A stretch of 64,000 bases of DNA from Protea cynaroides (Eukaryota; Streptophyta; Magnoliopsida; Proteales; Proteaceae), in assembly GCA_028583415.1 (NCBI GenBank), contig CM053269.1:35592254-35656253 (forward strand), given 5' to 3'. Below, piece after piece: positions 1-11,119 of the stretch. The notes under the pieces are model-generated. The model was not told the origin of the DNA, ran no database searches, and worked only from the letters and a program-made list of their open reading frames with translations. Numbering within the stretch: the first letter of the stretch is position 1; every line of letters begins with the position of its first letter. A program made the translations under genes and the position numbers.

Positions 1-1751
1 TATTATGATCCATGTGATTTCCTTGAGAAAATCCCAAGGAGAACCATGAGGTGAGAGTTTGATGATTAGGGTAAGAAACTACTAATAATGGCCATAGGAT
101 GACTTTAAAATAAATCTAATTGAAGATCAGATGATTTGACCCAGGAAGAACTCGAATTGCATGTAGTCTGTGACCAGAAATCTCAAGGTCGCAGCTATGG
201 TCGACCATAGCATGACCAGCATGACCAGAGGATCGACCATAGGCATTCGAAAAGATTCAGGAATCATATGGTCGCAGCTACGGTTGCACCATATGCGACC
301 ATAGGATATCGATCGTAGGCAGTAAGGTCGACACAGTATGAGACCATAGGACCAATCAGACACCTATCAGTGCTCCATTTTGATTTTCTACTATTGTAAC
401 ATGTTACATATGAACCCTAACTTAAATTCATATAACTTTTAGGTTATTAAATCAATTCAAAGAGAATTTCAAGGCTTGGAAGGAGAGCGAGTATTGCTAA
501 CAGGTAAGGGAACAAGACCTAAACTAATTGGTTAATAACAAACTGTTTATTTTTATTGAGTCTAATGCCATGATTGATTCTATGCTTGTATGCTTGTAAT
601 GTGCATCTTACATGTCATCCAATATTCTTGCAATTACTGTTCATGCATATTTAATTTCGTTTATTTATAACATGATGATGGTGATGATGCTAGGAATAGG
701 CATGTGAATGTATGTGTGTGGTTGGTGTGTTGGATGCGAGTGGAGCATCAGGGGGAGGATGTGGCATGGTGGTCTTTGACCTCGTCACCAGACTCTAGCT
801 CTATCTCTACTCAAGTCTTGCCCATTAACATCGTCGTATCGCCATTATCTTAGGAGAACTATTACGTCGTAGAGCATTAGGGGAGGTGGTGTCGGACCGT
901 GTGGTCTCTGACTCTGTCGGGGGGCCTTAGCTTTATCTCTATGGACGTATTGAGGGATGCTAGGGTGAGACCTTGGATAGACTGTTTGGCATTAGGATTG
1001 GTTAATTGTGAGCCCAGTTTACAAGCCCAAGTCAATAGGGGCTTACATGTTGGTATGGGTAGGGCATCAGGGGAAGTGTTGACGGTGTTTGATCTAGACA
1101 CTTTAGCTCTATCTCTATTCCATAGTGGGTGCATGTGGGACGACAATGATGTTTGATCCATTGGACGGATTCACACACTCGTGTATAGAGGTGCGGGGGT
1201 CACCAAACCTTTCTATAGCACATTGAAACGTAAAACCAAACCAATGATATAAATTGAATGCATGCACATGTTTGTTCCATTGTTTTGTTTGCTCACTAAG
1301 CCGTGATGTGTGCTCACCCTTTTGAAGCCAAATATTTTTAGTTGATGATGCAGGTCCTACTGTTGAAGAATATATGAATATGTCGACGTACGAACACGTT
1401 GCCGCCATGGACGTAGAAGTTGTTGAATATGCGCATGATTCTTCATGCGAGTGTAACCAGTGCATATTCGATTAGTTTAGTTATATTTGATTATTGAAAC
1501 ATGTAATGGATTAATTATTTTTATGTCTTGAGTTTTGGAGATAATCGTATTAATTATTTATTATCATTGTTAGACACTCAGTTCATTATCTGTAAGACTT
1601 TCACTTATTTGTTTATTACCTCTGATTATTACCGTGGAATGTATGTGTGGTTTGATATGGTGGGTACGACCTATACGAGATCCTGGTTGAACTATTGGTT
1701 TATTGGCGGTTCATCACACTAATCTGGTTAGACCAAAATTGGGGTGTGACA
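1..1751 (+). mobile_element. LTR of a Tekay-like retrotransposon (LTR-A), plus-oriented, left end outside window
   Basis: The segment is the reverse complement of the LTR type at 5223-7588 and 18448-20741. It contains the same block seen at 5828-6030 and 19020-19250 and ends at 1751 with GGGGTGTGACA, the mirror of the TGTCACACCCC start of the minus-oriented LTRs. The base after 1751 begins antisense RT sequence and no PBS follows. It is therefore either a 3' LTR or a solo LTR inserted into an older relative. By comparison with the 2.3-kb copies, roughly 0.6 kb lies left of the window. The five bases after the end (gctat) are the expected target duplication, which cannot be checked here. Confidence 0.8.
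194..211. other. 18-bp perfect palindrome inside LTR-A
   Basis: GCTATGGTCGACCATAGC is its own reverse complement. A 16-bp core is present in LTR-B (6736-6751) and a 14-bp core in LTR-E (near 14367). The younger LTRs have GGGTCGACCC-type variants. It could be a dimeric protein-binding site or a hairpin; nothing in the sequence decides. Confidence 0.6.
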
Positions 1752-2625
1752 GCTATGACCGAAGTGTCCAATACATCATGGAATACCTGGTTCATAAGTT
1801 TCATAAAACATGCGAGTGCATTCGTCAAACCAAAAGACATGACCAGGAACTCATAATGTCCGTACCTGTTTTTAAAAGCTATCTTCAGAATACCACTGTC
1901 CAAATTCTTCGATTGATGATATCTTGACTAGAGATGAATCTTAGAAAATAACTTTGCACCTTGAAATTGATTAAATAAGTCATCGATCTGAGGTAGTGGG
2001 TATTGATTCTTGATCGTGAACTTGTTCAATTCTTGGTAGTCTTTACATAGCTGAACACTATTGTCCTTTTTCTTCATGAAATAGCACTGGCGCTACCCGT
2101 GATGAAATATTTAGCTGATTAGAACCTTTGTCTAATAACTCCTGTAGTTGAGTCTTTAGTTCCTTCAACTTTGTAGGAGCTATTCTATAGGGTTCCTTAG
2201 ACACAGGTGCCGACCCTGGTAACAAATCGATAACGAACTCAGTTGCATGATCAGGTGGCAACCTGGGTAAGTCTTCTGAAAACACATCAGAAAATTTTTG
2301 TATCACATTAATATCTTCTATTCATGATGTTTCTTTGGTGATATCAACCACAGATTTCTGATATCCAACTTCTTTCTTTTCAAAGCATCTCTTGGCTTTT
2401 AGTGCAGAGATGATAAGCTTTCGCTTCCTAAGCAATACGCTTCCAATAAAAACGAAATTCTAAAACTAAATTCTACGTCATCCTTGCTCTTGAATGACAA
2501 CATCTTCCTTGCACATAACAACTAGTCTTGAGACAACCAGCCTATCCCCAAGATGACGTCGAAGTCTGTCATCTCAAGTTGAATTAGGTTGCATCCAAAT
2601 TCTGTCCTTCTATACGATTTGGACA
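1752..2625 (-). pseudogene. Decayed protease-RT fragment of an older Tekay-like element
   Basis: Read on the minus strand, this aligns with the pol gene at 23186-24025. The 'FSDVF.EDLP.LPPD.ATEFVIDL' linker and the 'YRIAPTKLKELKTQLQELLDKG' start of the RT are at 2058-2306, RT residues 'GHYEFLVMSFGLTNALA' at 1752-1900, and the protease tail above 2330. Stops and indels make it non-functional. At 1751 it is cut by LTR-A in the opposite orientation, so the rest of the RT should continue left of the window. The 5' side of the same element, with gag remnant, PBS and LTR-B, lies at higher coordinates. Confidence 0.85.
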
Positions 2626-3954
2626 TTGTTGATAACACTCATTTAATATAACATCTAGTACAAAAGGGCTTGAACTAGCAAAATCTGGTATAAGGTCTTA
2701 AGAGCACATCTAGCTCCTTCATCTCTTATGGTTTTTCAAAGACTATCACCAATAATCTCATATCCCAAAAGCTTATTAGCTTACATCAATAATCTCATAT
2801 TGCACTTATTAGCTTACATCTCTTTTATCACTGTTATTTTATCCTGATCTCTCTTTCATATATCCCAAACAGTATCTTTTGATTGTTTACTTACTACATA
2901 TCTCAAGTCTACCTATAAGCATTAAGGTATACGCCTATATTCTTATTAAATCCACTAAACTCTCTTGGTTTTTACTCAATCCTCTTGTTCAACATTGGAA
3001 ATAACTCAATAGTAATTGTACTAAACCGAGTACTAACAATACCACCATTTTCAATTCCATCCTTGTATCCACTTTTAGATATGTTTTTGGAAATTTTTTG
3101 CCTTGTCAAAATTCATTTCAATATAGTCATCTTTAACTCCGTTCGAGTGCTATCTACTCCTTACTGGCTACTCTTGAAAATTCTCACTTCCTGCTTATGC
3201 ACTCTTTTACAGATCATGACTCAAATCCATATATCTGACAATCTCAAAGTAGATTATCCATTACTTCATCTAAGGTTTCTTGGCTATAGAGATTTATCTG
3301 AAACCAATCATCCTCCATAATTTTTCTTATTAATCAAGCCTCTTATCAACGGAGGTCAAGGAATGTAAGAATCAAAATATTTATCGAACAGCAATTCATT
3401 TCTTTAATTCAAATTCAATATGATGACAAGCTTTTGTTTTATCTAGTGAACTTGGGTTTAAAGGATCAGGAGTAAATCTATGGTAATCCAATCGGCATCA
3501 AAAGGTCGTTAGGTTGCACGTTGGTCATAATACATGGAAATAGAGGTTCTACAACTCTTAACCTCATGGTTACAGGTTCTATCGAGTATATAATGTCATT
3601 GGTCAAGGCACTACAGGAGTAAATCTAGAGAAAGTTTTGGTACATCAATAAATCAGGTATAAATTGAAAAGATGTATGCTCAACATAATTAAAACTTTAA
3701 CTGTTCATTCAGTTCATATCTCTATTCATGTTGTCGATCATAAGAGAGACTTAGATTAGTATAATCAGGACTAATTCTAAGAAAATAATATCTATAACCT
3801 CAATTGATAGGTTGAATCGAGAAGGTATCCTATCAAGGCATGAGAATTTAAAATCAAGTATGTGCTATAATCATAAGAGTAAGTCAATGATGCCCCGCAT
3901 CCTATATACACTTGTTTAAACATATGGCCACAATAAATTGGATCCATTGTTAAA
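2626..3954. other. Unrecognised AT-rich internal sequence of the old element
   Basis: No coding similarity is visible. By position, between the protease and gag remnants, it should hold decayed gag or later insertions. A short imperfect tandem duplication of about 35 bp is seen at 2751-2820 (ATAATCTCATAT...CTTATTAGCTTACATC). Confidence 0.5.
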
Positions 3955-4450
3955 AATATCTGAGCTTTATCTTCAGAAAATATTTCTCAATCCTTGTTGG
4001 ATCATTCTGCCATGGAGCAGCAATCTCATATATTGATGGCTGATAAGGGTAACCACCTTAATACACTACTTGTTGTGCACCAAGATTATGCACTGAGGTG
4101 TACGTTACTGGGATCTACTGTACAATAATCACTGTGTTATGGCCAATAGATGCTGGAGGTACAGTGTTTCTACATCTGGTACCGTATTTGGTCTGACTTG
4201 GAGGTGTTGGTGTAGTATTGAAAACTTAGGTAATGATTCCCGTGGTAACTTGCATAGCCAATACCATATGTTGTTACTCTTGTATTTTGCTAGACTAAAT
4301 TTGCTACAACTATAGCCAGGATGCTTGGTAGTCCAGGTAGATTGGCTAGAGTGGCCTGGTTGTTTATCCATTTTGATTTGCTTCAGTCTGATTATCATTA
4401 TTTGACATTTGTTCAGATGGGTTCCCTTTACTCGCTTTCAACCCAGATAG
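3955..4450 (-). pseudogene. Decayed gag N-terminal region of the old Tekay-like element
   Basis: On the minus strand, 3955-4100 aligns loosely with the gag region at 25060-25190 (the 'KMKP' approach and the Tyr/Gln/Pro-rich repeats). Reading frames are broken; the best open stretch is 4129-4398. It lies on the 5' side of the protease-RT remnant, the expected gag-pol order for a minus-strand element whose PBS is at 5208-5219. Confidence 0.45.
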
Positions 4451-4493
4451 TGGTGGGGTCAGATTACGGCCTCTTCTTAATGCTCAACCGGCT

Positions 4494-4540
4494 ATGGATC
4501 AGCGTATGTCAGATCTCACTTTGAGTCTCTACGTCACCCA
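4494..4540 (+). pseudogene. Possible 3' remnant of the opposite-strand ORF in the old copy
   Basis: On the plus strand this reads MDQRMSDLTLSLYVT, which resembles SDQRMAELAASLQAT at the end of the opposite-strand ORF (41785-41828) of the intact relative. In both elements it sits between gag and the PBS. The match is short and the rest of the ORF is missing, so this is an inference from similarity plus position. Confidence 0.35.
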
Positions 4541-5207
4541 AGAGTATAGTTTTATCTTTTTTTATAGTTACTCTCATTTTTGGTGTATGGCCATTGTTCT
4601 CCTATCTCTATTGGATTTGGCCCGAGATCTTTCCCTTTACCTCTGTAGGGATTTAGGTGTTACAGAGGAATTTGTCCAATAGTAACAAAAGGTGCCTCCA
4701 CAGGTTGACATCCGATCCAACCTAGTATTAAGCGATCCGCCAAAAGCAACCAAAATATTCCTTGGTGAATCGGGCGAAAACTTGAACTACGCACATACAT
4801 ACTTTTAAAAAAAGGTAAAGCCAACAGACATATAAGTCATTTTTCTTCTTCCTCTGTCATACATCGAGTTCCACATCTCGTGAATACCAACTCGGTATTC
4901 TAGTTTTCTGCTTTATAGATGTTCCCTTCTTGCTACTGTACTATATCTTTTGTATACTCAGGAAACTATCCGACTCGTAGACCATACCATATCTTATTTG
5001 TTTATCAGGATATGTTTAGATTTTCTTTTTCTTCTTTCTGTATATACATATGGTTTCAACTTTTATATGTACATTATTATCTTATTTAAGTTCTGTCTCA
5101 ACCAAAACAGGTACTTATGGTGTGTTTGTATTAAAGCTTTTAATTTATCTTAATTCAGTTTATGAACTCTTGTGAAAGTATTCAGGTTTAATGGGCAAAG
5201 TCTGAGA

Positions 5208-5219
5208 GCTCTGATACCA
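5208..5219 (-). promoter_or_regulatory. Primer binding site, tRNA-iMet type
   Basis: The minus strand reads TGGTATCAGAGC three bases inside the LTR edge at 5223. This is the usual initiator-Met PBS of plant LTR retrotransposons. It fixes LTR-B as the 5' LTR of the minus-strand element to its left. Confidence 0.85.
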
Positions 5220-5222
5220 AGT

Positions 5223-7588
5223 TGTCACACCCTAATTCTGGACTAATCATTGGTGTGATGAACCGTCATAAGAACCAACAGTTCAAACCAAGATCTCGTA
5301 TAGGCTATGTCATTCATGTTAAACCAAAACACATTCCACAGTAATAGTCAGAGATATTTAAGTAAATAACAGAAATCTTATTGATAATGAACTAAGGTCT
5401 ACATGATAAATAAATAAATAATCCAATTATCTCCAATTAACTAAAACATAATTAATACATATTATAAGTATCAAAATATGAAAGTTAAACACTAAGCGTA
5501 ACCACGATGGAAATACTTGCTTGACGAGTCGTGCTCATCCTCCACAGCTTGCACATCCATAGTCGCTACATGTCCATACGTTGGTGTATCCATGTAGTCT
5601 TCAACAGTAACACCTGCAACATCAAAAACTAAAATGAATTACGCATGCGAGGGTTAACTCTCCAACTTGAACTCAGTGAGAAAACAAAACAATGCAACAA
5701 ACATATGCATGCATTCAATTCATATCTTTGCTCTGATTTTTAAGTTTGCAATATGCTATAGAAAGGATTGGCAGCCACCACACCTCTATACAAGAGTGTA
5801 TGAATCCGCCCAATAGATCAAACACCATTGTTGTCCCACATGCACCCATCATGGAATAGAGATAGAGCTAAAGTGTCCGGATCAAACACCACCAACACTT
5901 CCCCTGATGCCCTACCCATACCAACACGTAAGCCCCTATTGGAGAGGGCTTGCAAACTGGGCTCACAACTAATCAATCTTAAATGTCATCCAGTGTATCC
6001 AAGGCCTCACCCTGGCATCCCTCAATAAGTCCATAGAATTAGAGCTAAGGCCCCCCTAGTAGAGTCAAAGACCACATGGTCCGAGACCACTTCCCCTGAT
6101 GCCCTACGATGTAATAGTTCTGCTAAGGTAATGGCGATACGACGATGTCAGTGGGCAAGACTTGGATAGAGATAGAGCTAGAGTCTGGTGACCAGGCTGA
6201 GCCATAATGCCACGTCCACCCCCTGATGCTCCACTCGCATCCAACACACTAACCACACACACAATCACATGCCTATTCCTAGCATCATCATCATCATGTT
6301 ATAAATAGACAAAAGTAAATATGCATGGGCAGTAATAACAGTAATATTGGATGACATGTGAGATGCACATTACAAGCATAGAATCAATCATTGCATAGGA
6401 CACAATAAAATAAAACAGCTTGTTATTAGCCAATTAGTTTAGGTCTTGTTCCCTCACCTTTGATTGATGTTTGTTCCTTTCCCAAGCTTTGGAAGTCACT
6501 TTGAATCTATTGGGAACCTATTAGGGTTCAAGTTTATCAAGCTACAGTAGTCAAAAACCTTGTTTAGTCTCAAAATATACTTGTTGTAATTGTATGGTCG
6601 ATACCCTATGGTCACAATATATGCCACCGTACGACGTACGGTCGATACCCTATGGTTGCACTATATGCGACCGTATGTGTGACCATACGTTTTCTAAATT
6701 CTTCCTGAATGGCTATGGTCGATACTCTGGTCATCCTATGGTCGACCATAGCTGCGACCATACAATTTCTGGTCAAAATTTTACTTTTAATCCGAGTTCT
6801 CCCTCTTGGCTCAACAATGAGATTCATCCTAAAATCATTCTATGGCCTTTAATCACAGTTTATCCTTATCAATTATCCTTACCCTACTCTCTATGGTTTC
6901 TCATAGAAAACCTGTAACCGAATCATTGTATTAGGTTCCATATATCAATTTGAAAAGAACCTATTCTATCTGATCAACCCTACAGAGTCAAGTCCATACC
7001 TTAAGCTTGCAGTATAGAGATAGAACTCTTCTTTGTAAAACCTTCCTCTCAGCTTTCTTCTCCAAATCTCCTTCTCCTTCTCTTCTTCTCTTTCTTTCTC
7101 TCTTAGGTCTAGAGTTTTCAATTTGGATTCTAAAAGAGTGAGAAAGGCTAAGGAACGTCCCTTATATAGAGAAAAACCTCCATATAGAGTCTTTTTTCAA
7201 TTAAGAAAGAGTCCTCCTCAAATTAGGAAAGTTTCCTAAACACGGATTCGGTTCTGGGTTCGTAAGGTCGATCGTGCGGTTGCGTAATCCGTTGACCATA
7301 CATTTTTCAAAACATGCGATCGTACGTTGTGCCGTCACAACTTAATCGACCATCATACCCCTAAAAACTGCCACCGTACGTCTAAAATTTACTGATTTTT
7401 AGTTTTTTGACTCGTTGCTTCCACACAAACTTAAACAGTCAATCATACCGACTAAATTTGACTTATTGCTTACCTCATCTTGTGGTTTCTTTATACAATT
7501 GGTTCACTTGAGCCGATTATGATGGGAAGACCGATTACAACACGAGAACGAAAGGTTAAACCGGGTTTGTGACGTGCAGGTTTTACCA
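5223..7588 (-). mobile_element. LTR-B of the old Tekay-like element
   Basis: It starts TGTCACACCC on the plus strand, next to a PBS, and shares long blocks with LTR-C and LTR-D (for example 5230-5340, 5820-6060 and 6100-6440). The right edge near 7588 is placed by the internal motif that follows it, which matches 20742-20790. Length is about 2.37 kb. A TATA box lies at 7159-7168. LTR-B has a PBS on its left and a PPT-side internal sequence on its right, so it belonged to two tandem copies. Confidence 0.8.
7159..7168 (-). promoter_or_regulatory. LTR-B TATA box
   Basis: The minus strand reads TATATAAGGG, at the position equivalent to TATAAATAGG in LTR-C (20368-20377). It would drive element transcription leftward. 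Confidence 0.55.
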
Positions 7589-7630
7589 CTCCACCACCTT
7601 TAACAGAAATTTTGTCCTCGAAATTTGTAC
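7589..7630 (-). mobile_element. Stub of a second Tekay-like internal region (pol end)
   Basis: The 'tttgtcctcgaaattt' block matches 20765-20785, the last pol codons and PPT of the intact copy. It shows that LTR-B was also the 3' LTR of a second copy to its right. After about 40 bp it is cut by Copia sequence. Confidence 0.6.
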
Positions 7631-7631
7631 T

Positions 7632-8300
7632 CACAAATCTTACACATCAGCTGTAGGAAGTTTAATATATGTCATGGTGTGTACTAGACCTGATATTGCA
7701 TATGCAGTTGAAGTTGTGAGTAGATTTCTTGCCAATCCTGGCAAAGAGCACTGGGAAGCAGTCAAGTGGATTATGAGATATCTCAGAGGTACATCCAATG
7801 CATGTTTATATTTTGGTATTGATAAACCTGTACACAGATGCAGATATGGCAGGCGACATTGACTTAAGGAAATCGACGTTAGGCTACATGTTTACCTTTG
7901 CAGGGGGAACAATGTCATGGTAGTCCAAGTTGCAGAAGTATGTCACTTTGTCAACTACAGAAGCTGAGTATATTGCTGCAGTGGAAACTTGTAAGGAGAT
8001 GTTGTGGATGAAGAGGTTCATTCAAGAATTGGGTCTGACACAAGATAAATATATTGTTCATTGTGACAGTCAAAATGCCATTTACTTGAGTAGGAATCCT
8101 AGTTTCCATTACAAGACCAAGCATGTCGATGTGAGGTATCACTAGATATGGGATATACTGGAACATATGCAACTATAGGTTGATAAGATCCATACTGACA
8201 AGAACAATGCAGATATGATAACAAAAGTATTACCCAAGGCAAAGCATGACTTTTACAGAAGCATGACAGGTTTGAGTTTAGCAAATCTCTGCTTGTAAGT
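7632..8300 (+). pseudogene. Copia-type RT C-terminus and RNase H remnant
   Basis: The translation carries Copia pol hallmarks: 'YTSAVGSLIYVMVCTRPDIAYAVEVVSRF' territory at 7632-7720, 'HWEAVKWIMRYLRGT' at 7750-7795, then RNase H 'YTDADMAGD' near 7840-7865, 'STTEAEYIAA' near 7950-7980 and 'KHVDVRYH' at 8120-8145, followed by the 'DKNNADMITKVLP' tail. Defects are a frameshift near 7840, an amber after 'TMSW' at 7923, and stops after 8145. No gag, protease or integrase is present. A purine tract and LTR follow directly, as expected at the 3' end of a Copia element. Confidence 0.88.
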
Positions 8301-8302
8301 CA

Positions 8303-8311
8303 GAGGGGGAG
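8303..8311 (+). promoter_or_regulatory. Copia polypurine tract
   Basis: Purine run GAGGGGGAG between the RNase H remnant and the LTR start; this is the plus-strand primer position. Confidence 0.65.
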
Positions 8312-8313
8312 TT

Positions 8314-8998
8314 TGGTGGGTTTTCCTCCTTACGTGGGTGAGGGGACCCACATGTGATGATGAGTCAAAGGTGGTTTTGACTACCTCCTCTAATCTCTCT
8401 CTCCTTTTTACTTTACTCCAATGAGAAGTAATTCAAAACCATCTTCCCTTATCTTCTGTCTATATAAATTCCACTCTTGGCGGTGGGTTTTATGGTTATC
8501 ATTTGTACATGAGTTCTCGAGAAGCCTGAGTGCATAGCGAAGACGATAATCTCTAGAAATTTTGAGAGCCAAAGCCGAGAGAATTTGTAATGAATCCTTC
8601 TTCAGTTTCTGCTATTGTGAGTGATTGGAGAAGAGAAGCTCTTGTACTTTGTACGTACGGTGTGACGGTATCTCCATGTTCAGGGAAGAGAGAAAAGTGA
8701 CAGTTCTTCTTAGTATTTGCTACGTCGGCATGGAGGTGAAAGTACTCTTGTATTTGGGATTACTACCAATTGTTTTGGTGAGTTATTTGTATTACCCTAC
8801 AGTGGGTTACTTCTCTTAGAGATTAGAAATCTTTAGCTGTGACTAGAGAGGATTGTATTGTGTACCCATTAATATCATAGTGGAGATTTACCTGGATTAG
8901 GTCCCGTGGTTTTTCCCCTTTCACTTTGGAAGGGTTTTCCACGTAAAAATTATTGTGTCTCTTGTGGTTTGGTTGTTTTATTTATTTCCTCTGCTATA
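8314..8998 (+). mobile_element. Copia 3' LTR, right edge uncertain
   Basis: It begins TGGTGGGTTTTCC after the PPT. A TATA box lies at 8461-8469 (TATATAAAT). The stretch 8905-8970, with GTGGTTTTTCCCC and GGGTTTTCCACG, resembles the R-U5 part of plant Copia LTRs. I cannot fix the CA end; 8998 is an estimate. Confidence 0.55.
8461..8469 (+). promoter_or_regulatory. TATA box of the Copia LTR
   Basis: TATATAAAT about 150 bp into the LTR, the usual U3 position. Confidence 0.5.
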
Positions 8999-9004
8999 TT
9001 TTTG

Positions 9005-9353
9005 TGCATATATTTGTGGTTGTGTATTCCATGGATTTGCATACAAGAGGGAAAAACCTTATGTTTTCCCTAACAACCTCCATGGTCTTCCTAAAAATGT
9101 CAGAGTAGTGATGTTGCATGTATAGTTGTTCTGATCTTGCATCCCTGAATGATAATCTCAGTGTTCTGGTTTGGATCTGTGCATATTTGTGGTTGCGTAT
9201 TCCACTAATTTGCATAAAGGAGGGAAAAGCCTTGTGTTTTCCCTAATAGCCTCCATGGTCTTCCTAAAAATGTCAGAGTAGTGATGTTGCATGTATAGTT
9301 GATCTGATCTTGCATCCCTGAATGATAATCCCAGTGTTGTGGTTTGGATCTGT
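9005..9353. repeat. Tandem duplication, two copies of about 173 bp
   Basis: The block from 'tttgtggttg' to 'ggatctgt' occurs twice, starting near 9013 and 9186. It includes the shared segment CCATGGTCTTCCTAAAAATG. The copies differ at only a few positions. No coding sense. Confidence 0.85.
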
Positions 9354-9580
9354 TCTTCCTCGAGCAGTGATGGTATTATATATATTGCGTTGATAAAGGC
9401 CGTCTTACATATATATATCACAGTTCTGAAAAACAGCAGCTGCATTTCCAAATATGAAATCTTGTTTTCATCTTTTTTTTCTTTTTTCTTCGTAAACTCT
9501 TGTTCTCATCTTTAATCTTTTGCACAGGGGTGATTTAAGGAAATCCATGGAATCTCTAGAGATAGAGAGAGAGAGATTAC

Positions 9581-11119
9581 CTTTTGATGGTTTGTATACC
9601 AAGGAGTGAATCATGATCTGCGATCTTCAGCCCAAGCTTTCTCAATGCATATCTTGCTGATGTCACAGGAACAGTGGAAATCCTCTCCTCCCCGACTCCT
9701 CCATTCTCATTCTATTCAACCATTGAAGTGCGTTGAAGTTTGAACTGACTCACACTCCAATGGTTGAATGAAGTAAGAGTCGGAGAGTCGAGGAGGAAAG
9801 GATTTGGACTCGGGAACTCTACCATCAGTATCTCCACTGGCAAAATAAATAAATTATGATAAATAAAGTTGAACATCGGTTAAACAACAGAATTTAAAGA
9901 TGATCATAATTATAAAACAAAAAAAAAAAGTCTTACGAAAATTACCTAAAAACCCAAATTCGAAGGTCTCCATCAATGAGTTTACTGATGGTTGGAAGTA
10001 TGGAAGGGGGTTCTTCATTCCAATTCCATTACCCGATTACAAGGTCACTGTCGATCATAAGATAAAAGATTTGATTAAATCCAATAAATCCATGCATGAA
10101 GCTTAAACTGAAGCATTCTTTGATAGATAAAGCATGGATCAGATCCAAAGTCAGCTCCGACCCAACAATCCATCTCTGGTTTGGATCTTAAACGACGGTC
10201 GGGTATTGATTTGGTACCAAACCCACATACTAAAACCGACAGTTTAAAACCATATCAAACCGAATTGAACCGAAAGAATCAGTATAGTAACAGTAAGAAA
10301 AACTGAAATCGGTACAAATTTATAATATTTTTTCCTCTTGTAATATATCGGATAAGAAATCGTAAATATAACAAATAAAAGTCATACCAAACTGTATGAG
10401 TCGAACCAAAAACCAGTAGAGTATGATAATAGTATTAAACCCGTTGACAATTTTAGACCCTTTCATGCTCTAACTAGGAAAAACCCATTAATTCATTCAA
10501 AGCTGGGTGATTGATACCTGCAATGAATCCATGGATATGGAATTTTGGTGACATAAGCATGGAGAGCTTCTTGAACATCTGGTCTATTGAATTATACCCC
10601 AGAGTAGTCAGATGTACATGGGTCATAACCAGTAGGTCGCCTTTCAAACTGCTCATATTAAAGAAAATAATTGAATTAATCCATTGATTCATGCACTATA
10701 ATAAAAATTTTAAAAAAACTTGAGTCCCTATTTAAACCTCAAATGTAAAGATATTCCTCCTCATCATGGGTGAAGGAAACGGTATAGAGCGCCGTTAAAA
10801 AAAATTCACAAGATCTATCTATAAAACATACCAATTTAGAGAATAATTTTGAAGAATTGCCTAGGATCTTTCTATATGTTCTGATATTTGCTTTGTTGTT
10901 GATGCATGTTGAAGTGTACAAGCTATACATGTCGATAACAGTAACAGAATCATAAAATACATTAAGGAGAGAATCACATTCTGTTGTTACTACTCCATTA
11001 CTGAAGTTGCAATTTTGATAAAGGTCATTAAGAAGTTTATCAGAAATCAGAGCATGATGCGAAGCATAATCTATCATTCAAGTATTGTCTGTTTCATCAT
11101 CCACTGCTGCATAGCCAAT
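9581..11119 (-). pseudogene. Serine carboxypeptidase-like (SCPL) pseudogene, two exon remnants
   Basis: Exon remnant 1 (about 10830-11119, minus) starts after a CAG acceptor and reads IGYAAVDDETDNT*MIDYASHHALISD, then 'CNFS' and 'DMYSLYT.TC'. This matches the 'GNAVIDDETD..G..DY.W.HA.ISD' region of plant serine carboxypeptidase II-like proteins (family S10). Exon remnant 2 (9581-9678) reads TVPVTSARYALRKLGLK, matching the conserved 'VPVT.TRYS' segment near the C-terminus, and ends AAAAG followed by GT. Gene order is correct for the minus strand. An in-frame TGA (11078-11080, where the family has Gly) and missing catalytic Ser, Asp and His exons show that it is dead. The open stretch at 10474-10692 between them is not recognisable. 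Confidence 0.72.

Noticed and set aside
10474..10692. 72-codon minus-strand frame between the two SCPL remnants
   Set aside because: It lies where middle SCPL exons should be, but I could not align it with the family.
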